Source: Saposhnikovia divaricata (taxonomy: Eukaryota > Streptophyta > Magnoliopsida > Apiales > Apiaceae). Taken from it: a stretch of 64,000 nucleotides of DNA. Below, piece by piece: positions 1-12,094 of the stretch. A program made the position numbers and the translations under genes. Position 1 is the first letter of the stretch; every line of letters starts with the position of its first letter. Where the stretch lies: assembly GCA_036435485.1 (NCBI GenBank), contig CM071596.1:66327001-66391000 (forward strand), in the 5' to 3' direction. The notes under the pieces were generated by a model. That model had not been told where the DNA came from. It was given only the letters and a program-made list of their open reading frames with translations, and did no database searches.

Positions 1-2045
1 GTATTCCTCTCTTAGATACTGAAGAGCTTCATTGAGAGTGAGATCAAATTTTCCTTGCATCCAGGCATCTACATTGCCATCCCTCTCAGCATCATCTATT
101 ATCTTTGCCTTTTGCATCTCCACATCATCTCTGTGGCATAGGAGAATAGCCTCATAGTCTGGGTTTGGCAGATTTGAAGTGAGAAGGTGTTGAGCAATCT
201 TTGTGAACTCAGGAATCTGATTCACAACTAAGCTTTGAAGTGCTTCAACCGTCAATTGTGGTGGAATAGATCCTGATCCTGAAGCACTGCCATGTTGCAC
301 AGGCTTCAACCATTATGACACAAAGTCAGAGCTAGAGCTAGGCAAGCTAGACTCCTCAGTTACAGATGCAACTTCTGTAACCGGATAGAATGACTCTACT
401 ACTGGTGTCTCCACAAAAGTGGGATGAGTTACACCAATAGTTGACACAGGCACAGAGTCTCTAGTGAAAACTAGTGAATCCTCTGTGTCTTTGATGGTGT
501 CATTAGGATATGGCCCAGCTCGCATTCCCTCTCACCATCTAAATGTAGTTCCTAGGTGGTGAGCATAGTATCATGCACTAAGTCACTTGAATCCATTGGC
601 TCACCAAGAGAAGGAAATTCTTGGTGATCAATGCCTTGCTCCTCAATTGCTTGAGTTGCAGGCTCCAAAGAAATTTGTGAGATAGATTCTGGAAGAGAAG
701 TGTCGTTTAGACTAGATTTTGGCAACTCCCCCTACGAAATAGAGGGAGTTTCAATATTGATGTGCTTTCCACTCTGTGTTGTGCCAGCCTTATCATTCCC
801 ATGTGCTGACTTTTTACAAGAAGGTGCATTGGGGAGGATGCTTGATTCTATAGATGCACCCTGTTGAGAGGATACATCTAGTGAGCTGTTTGCCCCTGAT
901 TTTACAACTTCAGCCATTTGTGTGACTGAAGAGGTGGTTTTAGATTTCTTCTTCTTCTTTGGTCTTAGTAAGGGTGACTCAGGTTCCTCACTTTCTAAAC
1001 CTAATTCTACAGCCAAGGCTGCTTCAGTTAGGATTTTTAGAGGTTCAGAAGCAAGCTATTTTCTCTTCTTTTCCTTTTTACTGACACCACCGTGTTGAGA
1101 GGATGATGCAGGTGGCTCTGTGTTTGGTAAAGTGTTTGGCTGAGAGGGTTGGTTAGCAGGCCCTGGGTTAGCATTTTGCTCTACTTGCTTGGGCCTAGCT
1201 AACTCAGATTTTGAGGCACATATTGGCATGTTGTGGGGGTAAGTCCTAAATAAACTCTCCATAAGGGGAGTTATTTTGAGTCTTACATCCACATCATTCC
1301 TAGTCTCCAAGCTACCAAAAATGAGTTTGGTCATGGATTTCGGATAGCCTATTCTATTTTTGTCTAACCCAGGCAATTCAATCAATTTAGCATCTATGAA
1401 ATTAAGTACAGATTGAATAAAGCGAGGGAAGAAAATTTCATTACCTCTCTTGGCTGAGTTCTTACCAAGTCTCCCATACAATTCTTGCATTATTATTAAA
1501 CCAACATCAATCTTTCTCGCATATGCTAGAGCATAGCCTATTTATTGAACAGGTGTGCTGATTTGATCAAAGCTGGACTTCCTTGCTGTGAAGACTTGAA
1601 GAATAGTGGCAAAGACATAGCTCCATTCTTTTCTCAAGTACTTCCTATTCAAATTTCCAAGCTTGATTCTATCTGAGTAGTTGATAAAATCAAAGAAGTC
1701 TTCCAATTCCTGATCAATAGCTTGACTGTCATACACTTCTTGTTGTAACCCCAGTGCTTGATTCATGTCTTCAGTAGTGATGGTGATTTCCTTGTCCTGA
1801 ATCTTGTAGTAGATTACGTATAAAGTTATTGCATTCTCTAGGGCCACGACCTCCACAGTAGAAGTTCTCCAAAACTGTTCTAGTAGGTCTAGATACAGAG
1901 TTGGGTTGGCTGTGAGTGCATCCTTGATGTATGATTCAGACATCCGTCGAACGAAGCACTTAAAGTTTGCATTGGGTTCTTCAACATCGTTGGTTGTTGC
2001 TATGAAATTGGTGTGGGTAGGAATTGTGAGTTGGGTATTTGCCAT
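1..2045 (-). pseudogene. Copia-1 third ORF (env-like/accessory), broken and running off the window
   Basis: Read from ATG at 2045 (MANTQLTIP...), one frame stays open to position 1 apart from single stops near 1542, 1056, 732 and 313, plus one near 540. I see these as nonsense mutations in one long ORF, because the text between them continues in the same frame. The N-terminal 170 residues are a helical domain containing KYLRKEWSYVFA. The middle is Ser/Pro/Lys-rich, with a KKKKKSK cluster. The C-terminal part reads VEALQSLVVNQIPEFTKIA. The N-terminal domain is related to the ORF at 51743-52420, which shares the pattern DLRKEWSFL. Position after pol matches the Sirevirus env-like ORF. I see no clear signal peptide, so an envelope role is not shown. 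Confidence 0.72.
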
Positions 2046-2899
2046 TATTACACAGAGAGATGAGAAAAGAATGAAGGTTGACGAAGAAATTTAGTTTTTG
2101 ACGTTATGGTTTTCAGAGGTTTTGGAACTTTAGTTGCCTGAGAAATCGAATGAAATGATTTGAACAGTTGTGGAATTGTATATATGTGAGTGACTTGAGT
2201 TGTCGATTACATATATGTTTTGTATCGACAAGTCAGTCATTCGAGAAGTATAAAACAACTATTCGATAAGTCAAGAAAGGCTTATTCGATATCTCAAGCA
2301 GTTTGTAACTCACAGATGGCAGTTATCTAACTTAGAAATAATTCTAAATTAAATAAAATATGTTTTTATGAGTGATTTAAAAATTCTGAATAAAAATCCA
2401 AAATCGATTAAGATTCAGCGCGAATTCAACCTTTTCAAATGATTCGACAACTCAAATGTTCTATTCGAGAACTCAGTCGTTCGAGAACTCAGATGTTCTA
2501 TTCGAGAACTCAAGCAAGTCTCTGTTCGATTTCTCCAAAATGTACTATTCGAGAACTCAAGAGTGTTCCAAATAGACTTGTTAGAGAAGTCGACCATAGA
2601 CTTGAAAGTCATTCGAGAAGTCTGACTTATCGATCTACACTTTTCACTCATAAAAATTAATTTTCACTATATTTTCAAATTCACCAGAATTATTCAAATG
2701 AAGAATATTCTAATAAATTAAATAGTGATTGTCTTAAAATTTCATAGAAATTTCAACCTGATTCGAATATGATTTTTAACATATGCAACGGATTTGAAAT
2801 ATTTATAAATCATATTCCAGCCAACACTTACTTCAAAAATATTGAGAATTTAGATAAAGTAAGTGGTTACTGCTGCAACAATCGAGTCGATATTTTCAT
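2046..2899 (-). repeat. Copia-1 pol/env spacer with dispersed TTCGAGAACTC motifs
   Basis: No gene is visible between pol and the third ORF. From about 2215 to 2640 the spacer holds roughly ten degenerate copies of ATTCGAGAACTC, ATTCGAGAAGTC or ATTCGATATCTC (for example near 2238, 2464, 2478, 2500, 2547 and 2612). The same motifs recur in the element's own LTR (9235-9660). The rest is AT-rich. Open frames here on both strands arise from the repeats and look non-coding. Confidence 0.7.
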
Positions 2900-5800
2900 T
2901 TAGCCAGATTCTGAAGAATTCAGCATTCCAATCTCACTAACCAACCTTGTGAAGGTGGCTTCATCCAATGGCTTAGTGAATATATCAGCTAATTGTTTTT
3001 CTGTGGGAACATAATGTAACTCAATGGTTCCATTAGTTGCATGCTCCCTAATAAAGTGATATCTGATGTCAATGTGCTTTGTCATAGAATGATTGACAGG
3101 ATTGGCAACTATAGAGATTGCACTTGTGTTGTCACACATGATTGGAATTCTTTCCAACACGAGTCCATAGTCTCTAAGTTGATTTCTAATCCAAAGCACT
3201 TGAGCACAGCAACTCCCAGCAGCTATGTATTCAGCCTCAGCTGTGGAAGTTGACACAGATTGTTGTTTCTTGCTGTACCAAGAGACTAACCTTTATCCAA
3301 GAAACTGGCAGCTACAAGAGGTGCTTTTCCTATCTACTCTGCATCCAGCATAATCATCATCAGTGTAACCAACCAGACTGAACCCTGTGTCCTTAGGATA
3401 CCATAAACCCAAGTTTGGAGTGCCCTTCAGATATCTAAAGATCCTCTTTATAGCAATCAAATGTGACTCTTTTGGATTTGATTGAAACCTTGCACACAGA
3501 CATGTAGCAAACATGATGTCTGGCCTACTTGCAGTGAGATAGAGTAAGGAACCAACCATGCCTCTGTAGACTGAGATATCTACTTTCTTGCCTTTGACAT
3601 CTTCATCCAATTTAGTGGCAGTGGCCATGAGTGTCTTTGCAGGTGAGCAATCTTCTAAGTCAAACTTCTTCAATAAATCCTTGATGTACTTGGTTTAACT
3701 GATAAAGATACCATCCTTCCTCTGACTAACTTGCAACCCAAGAAAGAATGTCAGCTCTCCCATCATACTCATCTCATATCTGCTCTGCATGAGCTTAGAG
3801 AATTTCTCACACAGCTTCTCATTTATAGAGCCAAATATGATATCATCCACATAGATCTGAACTAGGATAATATCATCACCATGCTTCTTGTAAAACAGTG
3901 TTTTGTCTAATGTGCCTCTAGTGAATTGATTTTCCAGAAGAAATTGTGATAGTGTGTCATACCATGCCCTTGGAGCCTGCTTAAGTCCATATAATGCCTT
4001 AAGAAATCTGTAGACAAACTCTGGGAAATGTGGATCCTCAAAGCCAGGTGGTTGTTGCACATAAACTTCTTCTTCCAACTCTCCATTCAGAAATGCACTC
4101 TTGACATCCATTTGATAGACTTTAAAACTTGAATGAGCAGCAAATGCCAAGAAAATTATGATGGCTTCCAATCTAGCAACAGGAGCAAATGTCTCATTAT
4201 AGTCAATCCCTTCCTGTTGAGAGTATCCTTTTGCAACCAACCTTGCTTTGTTTCTTATTACCACACCATTTTCATCCATCTTATTCTTCAGAACCCATTT
4301 TGTTCCAACAATGGTTCTGTTCTGTGGTGCAGGTACAAGTTCCCATACTTTGTTTCTTTCAAATTGATTCAGCTCCTCTTGCATAGGAATAATCCAATCT
4401 GGATCCAACAGTGCATCATCAAGTTTCTTAGGCTCAATCTGAGATAGAAAGCAACCATAGAGACACTCATTCTGAGTTGCTATCCTAGTTCTCACTCCAG
4501 CATTTGGATCTCCAATAATTTGCTCTGTAGTGTGTGACCTATCCCATTTCCTTGAGTGCTCAGTTTGATTTCTCAACCTTGATGTTGCTTCATCATTCAA
4601 GATATGATCATTTTCATTTCCTCCCCCTGTGAAGCTGCTACTATTCACAGGTCTGTATTTGATGCTAGTATCTTCACTGTTGGTTGGATCAGATTCTTCT
4701 CTTGCTTCATCATTCACTTGAGTTTGTGGAACTGGAGTTTCAACTTCAGTTTCAATCTCTTCATCAGAATCATCTAGATTAGCAAACTTTAATGGATCTC
4801 TATCTTCATCATTGGCTTCTTCTAATCCAGGTAGTTTGATGTCATCAAATGTCACATTTGTGCTTTCCATATCTTTCTTTTGACTGATGACATAAACCTT
4901 GTATGCAATTCTCTCCATAGAAAAGCCAAGAAAAATTCCTTCAAATGCCTTTGCATCAAACTTGCCAACATATTCTGAATTGTCTTTCAATATAAAGCAT
5001 TTGCTTCCAAAAGTATGAACATACTTTAGAGTAGGCTTCTTTCCAGTCATCAAATTGTAAGGTGTCTTTCCAGTGTTTTTGTTGATGAGGGTTCTGTTCT
5101 GGATGTAGCATGCAGTGCTCACAGCCTCAGCCCAAAAACATGTAGGCATCTTTGCATCAAGCAACATTGTTCTAGCAGCCTCAATTAGAGTTCTGTTCTT
5201 TCTCTCAACTACTCCATTTTGTTGTGGAGTTCTTGGAGCTGAGAACTGTTGAGAAATGTCATTCTCTTTGCAAAATACTTCAAGTAAGGCATTTCTGAAC
5301 TCTGTTCCATTATCACTTCTCAATGCAATCACACTTGCATTGTTGGCTTTTGCTTCCTTCTCAACTTTCTTTATGTGCTCAATGATTACTTGAGGAGCCT
5401 CATCCTTTGATGCTAGAAATTCCACCCATGTATACCTTGTGTAGTCATCAACCATCACGAGGGCATACTTCTTTCTTGAGAGTGACATAATATTGACAGG
5501 CCCAAACAAATCGATATGAATTAATTGCAGGGGCTTGGTGATTGATGTCACTGTCTTTGACTTGTGGCTTGACCTTTTCATCTTTCCTTTTTGACAAGCC
5601 TCACACACTCCTTCTTGACAGAATTCAAGTGTGGGCATGCCTCTCACTAACTCTCTTTTGATTAGAGAATTAATGGCCTTGAAGTTCAGGTGTGATAACT
5701 TCTTGTGCCATAGCCAACAATCTTCATTTGATGCTTTTGAGTAGAAGTAGCAACTTTGTCCTTGTTTGCAGAGTCCATATTGGCTACAAACAGGCTTCCT

Positions 5801-6119
5801 TTCCTTACTCCGGATAGAGCAAAATCACCAGCCTTCTTGTGGGTGATCAAACATTCATCTTTGTCAAAATTCACCTTGAATCCTCTATCAGTAAACTGAC
5901 CAACACTTAGCAGATTATGCTTGAGACCCTTGACTAGTGCTACATCTTCAATGATGACATTACCAACTTTTAACTTGCCATATCCCAATGTGTTACCCAT
6001 GCTGTCATCTCCAAAAGCAACCATTGGGCCATCCTTCTCCTCATACTGTAATAGCAGGGCCATATCACCAGTCATGTGATTGAGCATCCACTGTCCAAAA
6101 TCCACATGACCTTCTTTTC
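2900..6119 (-). pseudogene. pol: Copia-1 pol: protease, integrase, reverse transcriptase, RNase H (broken)
   Basis: Domains in order: a retropepsin region near 6110-6050, where WILDSGCS is readable but the frame shifts just after it; GAG-pre-integrase (WLWHKKLSHLNF near 5715, then CEACQKGK); an rve integrase core with D-D-E residues in LIHIDLFGP, RSDNGTEF and GVVERKNRT; a Copia-type reverse transcriptase (KWVLKNKMDENG, QMDVKSAFLNG, and YVDD at about 3855); and a Ty1-type RNase H (STAEAEYIAAGS, CDNTSAI, KHIDIRYHFIRE, ADIFTKPL). Breaks: a frameshift in the protease active-site region, a frameshift near 5690-5730, an in-frame TAA at 3695 and another at 3293. The YVDD and integrase residues are intact, so decay looks moderate. 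Confidence 0.92.
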
Positions 6120-6148
6120 ACTTTCTTTGCCCTGCAACCACAAAGGTA

Positions 6149-8647
6149 TTACTTCTCCTTTGGTACCCAAACAAGTTTGGGTCCATGTGACTTAGAAACA
6201 ATTTTATCATAAACAACATGCTTATTAACTTTCTTGGTATTAGTCTTCTTGTCACTATTAGAAGTCTTAGAACCTGAGGTTTCAGACTTAGGTGACAGAG
6301 GTACCTTCCTAGCTCTAGGAGGACTTGAAGACTTTGACCTTGTGTAGTGTGTGTGAGAGTTGTGACTGATACAACCATCAATGAATTGCCTTCTCAGATT
6401 GAAACAACTAGTCATGACATTCATATTGCATGGCATACAATCAAATTTATCACAGAACGGAGCATCTCTATGCCTTAAAGGCACAGAACAGTCATAGAAA
6501 GGTTTAGGCACACTACCAACAGGTTTCTTGCATGCATGAGTTAAATGATTGGTACTGAAACAATTTTGACAAGTTTTTCTAGGGGCATTAGGCATATAAG
6601 CATAATTATTATCTTTGTTAATCCCTAGTTTGCCATTTCTGTTCTGTTTCTTCTTATTAGCCACTTTCTTTTCAGATTCATTTATCCCAGCTGATACAAA
6701 CTTAACAAACTTCTCATGTCTAGACTTACCACCTACTGGCTCCTTGGTTTTTGACTTGACACTCTCACTCTTAGAGGATGCTGGTTGTTCACTAGACTGT
6801 GCCTCATCCTCATCATTCAACATTTGCTTAATGAGTAAGGCATCCTCATCAATTTCAAATGTTGGTTCTTTAAAAATTGGAGACTCAGTCTTTTTCAAAA
6901 TGTGAGGCACTTCATCTTGAACAACTATGTCATCTTCAATGACAGCATAGCCTTTCCTCTGTTTAAGAGTGCCATAGTCAAGTCCAATCGCAGCTTTGGG
7001 TTTAGCTTGATTTTTCTCATGGTAGGACTGCAGTAGACAAGAGGAGTTCTTAAATGCTTTCAGTTTGAATTCATTCTCAGCTAGTTCATCCCTAAGAGCC
7101 TTCTCAACCTGACTAGCACATAGAACCTTATTCTGCAAATATTCAACTTCTTTCTTAAGGTTATCTACATGCATAGCATTTAGCTCAAGTTCCTCATTCT
7201 TCTTGTTTAACAATTCATTCTTAGCAAACAGTTTGGCAATCTCTTCATTAGCAGCAGTCATACTAGTTTGAATATTAAACATTTCAACAGATAGTTGCTC
7301 AACCATGCATTTATATTCAGAAACAGACAAATCTATGGTAGTGAGAGATGGTACCTGAGAGTCATATGGAGATTGTTCATCCTTGGAATCAGCCATCAAG
7401 GCATAGTTGCAGAATTCTTGCTCCTCTCCATCACTATCAGAGTCATCCCAACACTTCCCTTCAGCTATGTAGGCCATACCTTGTGTTTGCTTTTTTAGAA
7501 GGGCCTCATACTTAGCTTCAAGCTCTAGAAACTCCTTATCCTTCTTTTTAGGCTTCTTGCATTCACTGGCAAAATGCCCTAGGTCATTGCATCTATAACA
7601 TCTTACAGATGACCTATCCACATGGCTGGTTTTGAATTTATTCTTGTTTGCTTTCACAGGTGCCTTGCTCTTGTTGAATGAATGGCTTTGGGGTCGAGGT
7701 TTGAAGGGTTGGTTCCTCTTGAATCTGATGTTTGGAAACTTTCTGGCCATGAAAGCATATGAAGTGTTTTCCATGCCATCTAGCTCTTCAAGAGTATAGA
7801 ACTCTTCTTCTTCCTTCTCCTCAACAGGTTCAATCACCTCTCCTTCATTTTCTTCATCATCTACTATCTCTTCTATCCTCAGTTGACTTTTAGATGCTTC
7901 TAGGTCTTGAATAGATTTGTTGACAATCAAGGCACATGATGTGTTTATCATTCTGCCTTGGTTGGCTTGGATAGCCCTCTTCTGAAGCAACTCAAGCTCA
8001 TGAGTTTTTAGAACCCCATAGAGCACATCATATGTGACTTTGTTCAAATCTCTTTCTCTTAGAGAAATGACCCTTTGCTCTAGATGGTTTGGAGAAGACA
8101 GTAGAAACTTCATGTTCAGCTCCTTGGTGCTGTATACCTTTCCATTCATCTGTAGCTCAGTCACCAGCTTGTGAAACCTTTCAAACATGTCAGTAATGCT
8201 TTCCTTGGACTGAGCCATGAAAGCTTCATATTGTGTGACCAGTATCTATTTCTTGTTTTCTCTAACCTCTTCTGTTCCTTCACATAACACCTCAATATGA
8301 TCCCACATCTCCTTTGCTATTTTGCAAGAGACTATGTTAGCAAACATTGACAGTTCCATAGAATCTATGATTAATAACATGAGATGACTGTCGAGAGCAA
8401 CCATCTCCTTTTCTGTATCCGTCCATTTGGATGGTTCTTTAGGCACATAAGATCTTGGAAAGGTTATGGTTCCAACAGTCTTTTCAGGAATCTCTTGTTG
8501 TGGAACAAAGGGACCATTCTTGAGTATCTCAGGATATAGAGGATTAGCAGCTTTGATGAACAACTGCATCTTGATCTTCCAGAGGTTGTAGTTCTCTTTG
8601 TCAAACTTAGGGACCTTCACCGTTCCTGTAGTCTTTGGTGTATTCAT
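6149..8647 (-). pseudogene. gag: Copia-1 gag with two zinc knuckles and one internal stop
   Basis: The ORF starts at ATG 8647 (MNTPKTTGTVKVPKF) and reads to 6149, with a single in-frame TAG at 8246; reading resumes in the same frame, so this is a nonsense mutation. The N-terminal 230 residues match the Copia gag polypeptide (DUF4219/UBN2 type: YNLWKIKMQLFI, MWDHIEVLCEG, FERFHKLV, LLSSPNHLEQRVISLR). A CCHC knuckle follows (CYRCNDLGHFASEC, about 7590-7550), then an acidic and coiled-coil stretch, a second CX2CX4HX4C knuckle (CQNCFSTNHLTHAC, about 6575-6530) and the C-terminal end KLVWVPKEK. A long gag with two knuckles is usual for Sireviruses. It packages element RNA into cytoplasmic particles. 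Confidence 0.9.
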
Positions 8648-8676
8648 GATCTTTTTCTATTTTTGAATAAACAGCC

Positions 8677-8689
8677 TGCTCTGATACCA
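8677..8689 (-). other. Primer-binding site of Copia-1
   Basis: The minus strand reads TGGTATCAGAGCA two bases inside the LTR end. This is the usual plant Copia site complementary to the 3' end of initiator methionine tRNA. It fixes the LTR inner edge at 8692 and the element's orientation. Confidence 0.9.
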
Positions 8690-8984
8690 CTTGTTGAGTA
8701 TAGAATACAAGAAAGAATACAGAGGGGGGGTGAATGGATTCTTGAACTTTTCTTTGTTCTTGAATCTGTATAGCAAGATATGTGTTAAGTGTATGCTATA
8801 ATTTAAGTGCGGAAAATAATAAGCGAGCAACACAACACAATATCACTTTAATCTAATATATTATTAGATAAAGATTTTGCTACAATCTGTGAATACAAAA
8901 GTTAGTATTCTCAGCTTCGTTTTTCTCAGAGAGATGTTTTCTTTTGTGTATGAAAAACTTAACTTCTAAGGAAGTGAGGCTGTA

Positions 8985-8995
8985 TTCTTATAGAG
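8985..8995 (-). promoter_or_regulatory. TATA-like box of the Copia-1 LTR
   Basis: CTCTATAAGA on the minus strand would place transcription start near 8960 and leave about 0.27 kb of R-U5 before the primer-binding site. This is a motif match only. Confidence 0.4.
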
Positions 8996-9264
8996 CATGA
9001 ATACAACCTACTTACTATAAATAAGGTAGCTAAGCAACTTTACTTTCTAGTGTGTCTATCCTTTTTGAGTAAGCATCCAAACGGCTACAAGTTTAACTTT
9101 GCAAAGATCTGCTCAGATCCACTTCTTTAGCTCTTTGTCTCTTGTACATCTCTCCAAGTACATTACAGATTGTGGTCCATAAAGTGCTTTAGCTTGTTGC
9201 AGGTCTCTGACTTGTACAATTCTTCAGTATTTTGTCTCCAAGATTGTATTCGAGAAGTAACTCT

Positions 9265-9379
9265 GTTGGTGATTCGAGAACTAGAATTGGCTTGATCGAT
9301 AACTCCGAGTTCTCGAATACTGTTGGTGATTCGAGAACTAGAATTGGCTTAATCGATAACTCTGAGTTCTCGAATACTG
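9265..9379. repeat. 57-58 bp tandem duplication inside the Copia-1 LTR
   Basis: Two adjacent, almost identical copies contain GATTCGAGAACTAGAATTGG followed by a CGATAACTC / GAGTTCTCGAATACTG block. Each copy carries a TTCGAGAAC / GTTCTCGAA inverted pair. Confidence 0.85.
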
Positions 9380-10452
9380 TTAAACTGACATATCGAATGA
9401 CTTCTCGAATAAATCTTTTCTTCAGGAATCCTTGAGATATCGAATAGAGCATTGCCTTGTTGACTATTAGAGAACTCGAATGATGCTTTGACTTGTTGAC
9501 TCCATGAGTTCTCGAATAGAGTATTTAGACATGTCGAATCTCTGAGTTCTCGAATAAGGCTTTGACTAGTTGACCTTCAGAGATATCGAACAGTGTCTTT
9601 TGAGATATCGAATCCCTGACTTCTCGAATGCTAGACTTCTCAAATAGACAAATGTACTTATCGAATAGGTACTTAGGCAAATTCTTCATTTCTTCAAATC
9701 CCAACTGTGATTATTTGACAGTCTTTATCTCCTTGCTTGAGGCATGAACCTTGGATCTTCTTTCAAGCATTATTCTTGACTTTATAAGTACAGTTACACA
9801 ACTAGGATTTGATGCCTATTACAAGTACAAAACAAATAGAAACTCTACAACTAGAGGTTCCCTCAGTTAAGAGGTCATGTAGGTAATGCATAGCATTACA
9901 CATACTTAGGCTTGTTATTATATGAGTAGGCATGTCTCTGTGACTAACATAATATATATATTACTAGAAAGAATTACATGATTTATCAGAATATGTGAGT
10001 TTATATGATTACGTGATGAAAGTACATTCACGATGACTATATTATAGTGAAATGAAGTATCACGTGGTTATAAATGATTGTTATTTGAATAAATTCTCTC
10101 AAGCATGATAATACGTGATAATTTTTATTTTCTAAATGTGATAAGTGTTATTTGAATGATTTATCTGAAATGTGCATATACTTGATATATGAGAAAGGTG
10201 AATACATGATCACTGTGATGTATGAGAAATGTGAATACATGATGATGGTATCATTGACTTGAAAAGGGTTATTATGTGATCGATGTGGATTACATGAAAG
10301 GAAAATGTCAACGTGAATAAGTACATGGAAGGAAGAAATGAAACGGGTTATATGATGTGCATATTGTTTCATTTGAGTCCCACTAAATAAAGTCGTTGTG
10401 ACGGCAAATACTTTTGTATCAGCAATGTGAATAAATGGCCTAGCTAGCCATC

Positions 10453-10567
10453 AACGTGAATAGGAAAGTCCTCTGGACTATAAAGCAACGTGAACAGGAA
10501 AGTCCACTGGACTATAAAGCAACGTGAATAGAAAAGTCCTTTGGACTATAAAGCAACGTGAATAGAA
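10453..10567. repeat. 34-bp tandem repeat, three full copies and a partial
   Basis: The unit begins CAACGTGAATAGGAAAGTCC and ends GGACTATAAAG. Successive copies differ by a few substitutions. The repeat lies inside the putative Gypsy LTR. Confidence 0.85.
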
Positions 10568-10921
10568 AAAGAGCCCTTGAGGCCAAGAAAACCAGGGAGA
10601 TACTAAAGTCAAGTTGGTCAGTCACAACAAAGTAAAGAAACAAGATGAAAGAAAAGTGAGTCTCATGCATATGTTGCATACATTCATAGCAAATGATTAC
10701 TTGGATTTATTGAATGATGACTTGGAATTATTTACGTGACTACGTGTTGACAAGGTGCACTAACATGTTGTTTGAAAATATATGGTGATATTATGAATTT
10801 CTCCTATACGTGCTGGTTATATATGATTTCTTGAATAATACTGAAATGATTATCTGAAATTAATTTATTTGAGGATAAGTTGACTAGGTGTTCAAAGATA
10901 TGATTGGATGATATGTACTCG

Positions 10922-11003
<82 letters not shown>
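10922..11003. repeat. (TA)n microsatellite
   Basis: About 80 bp of uninterrupted alternating TA. Confidence 0.97.
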
Positions 11004-11006
<3 letters not shown>

Positions 11007-12094
11007 TAGCCTACAGGGTTCAATGTGAATGGCTTAACTAATTATCACAAATATACAGATGATCGTCGAGTCCATAGATGACTTCCGGGTTATATACGGA
11101 AAATATTCAGATCTTATATATAAAATTGTTTGTAATAATAAATATGTAGATTAGAGTCATTGAACTGATAACAGGGATAAGACTACAGAAAGATACAAGG
11201 AGAATTGGTTAAATAAAAGAGAGAATGAATTACAGGTACATGTACATGACACTACGAGTTTTTACGAGTTAACAGGTATATACAGATATCTTTATAAAAC
11301 GCGAAATACTGGATTGTCGGTTTAGAAATATGTAAATTTTACTAGAGTATATTATATGATGATATATGTTCACAGAGTTGCTACTCATTAAAATCGCTCA
11401 TGTTTTTCAGGTTAAGTTGTATGGTCGGCCAGCTGGATCTCCAGAGTCCCTCCTCCTCAGCATTTGCATATATAAATATGTTAAGTTTTTATTTCCGCTA
11501 TTAAGATTAAATGTTGAGTTATCGTGTTGCGTTGTATTGTATTGGTTTTCACCTGATCGGTTAGGACATGTTGCACTTAGTTGTATTTGCCGTAGTTATT
11601 CACCTGATCGGTTAGGACAGGTTGAACTTGTGGTTGTTTTTCTAAAAAGTTGGAATTATTGTTTGGTTGTTAAATGGAATTTGGTTTGGTTTGAATTACA
11701 GGTGGATAGTCCGAATTACGAATACTTCATACCGAAATTTTCTAAAATTCCCCTGTATCAAAGTCTATTTTATCTAATTAATTCCAATAGTTGAGAGCAT
11801 GCTTAACTGCTAAGTGTAATGTGTATAGTGGGTCACATTTTCTAAAGCTTTCAGCTTCCGCATTGCAAAATTATTTTAGAAGATTAATGTATATTCTTTT
11901 TAAAGGTAATATTATTATTCAGGGTTTTATTTATTCCTAAAAATGATTTTGAGAAAATGACACATATATTTAGGGATATTGGAGTATTTTATTATAAGAA
12001 GGATATTTTCAGTATTTTACGGGTTACGGTGTGTCAGTGCCATCTGTCCAAGTGGGAATATAGAGTGGAAGAGTAAAAAGAGGATAAACTTTCT

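Larger units (their letters stand above)
1..9849 (-). mobile_element. Copia-1: decayed Sirevirus-like LTR retrotransposon (3' end outside window)
   Basis: On the minus strand the order is 5' LTR (8692-9849), primer-binding site, gag, protease, integrase, reverse transcriptase, RNase H, a spacer and a long third ORF. Integrase before reverse transcriptase is the Copia order. An extra ORF after pol, separated by a spacer, is the Sirevirus (SIRE/Maximus) layout. The 3' LTR would lie beyond position 1, so LTR divergence and the target duplication cannot be read. Several single in-frame stops and frameshifts show it is no longer autonomous. The outer LTR edge at 9849 rests only on a TGTAGAG start on the minus strand and is the least certain boundary. 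Confidence 0.88.
8692..9849 (-). repeat. 5' LTR of Copia-1
   Basis: The inner edge is TGTTGAGTATAG on the plus strand (LTR end CTATACTCAACA on the minus strand), directly next to the primer-binding site. The outer edge, TGTAGAGTTTC on the minus strand, is inferred. The LTR contains many copies of TTCTCGAATA/TATTCGAGAA and GATATCGAA between 9235 and 9660. One 57-58 bp segment (9265-9321) is duplicated in tandem (9322-9379). A TATA-like CTCTATAAGA lies at 8985-8995. Confidence 0.75.
9853..12030 (+). mobile_element. Probable Gypsy (Tekay/Del-like) LTR remnant, 5' boundary lost
   Basis: No coding sequence is recognised. The segment ends TTTTACGGGTTACGGTGTGTCA (to about 12030), a style of ending common in plant chromovirus LTRs. 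It contains GCTACTCATTAAAATCGCTCATGTTTTTCAGGTTAAG-like text near 11380-11415 and two copies of CACCTGATCGGTTAGGACA (near 11550 and 11600). No primer-binding site follows the end, so it is a solo or 3' LTR. Its left part may continue on the far side of Copia-1. Family assignment is an inference. Confidence 0.4.

Noticed and set aside
4133..4447. Plus-strand open frame opposite Copia-1 pol
   Set aside because: It is antisense to conserved reverse transcriptase motifs and has no family features.
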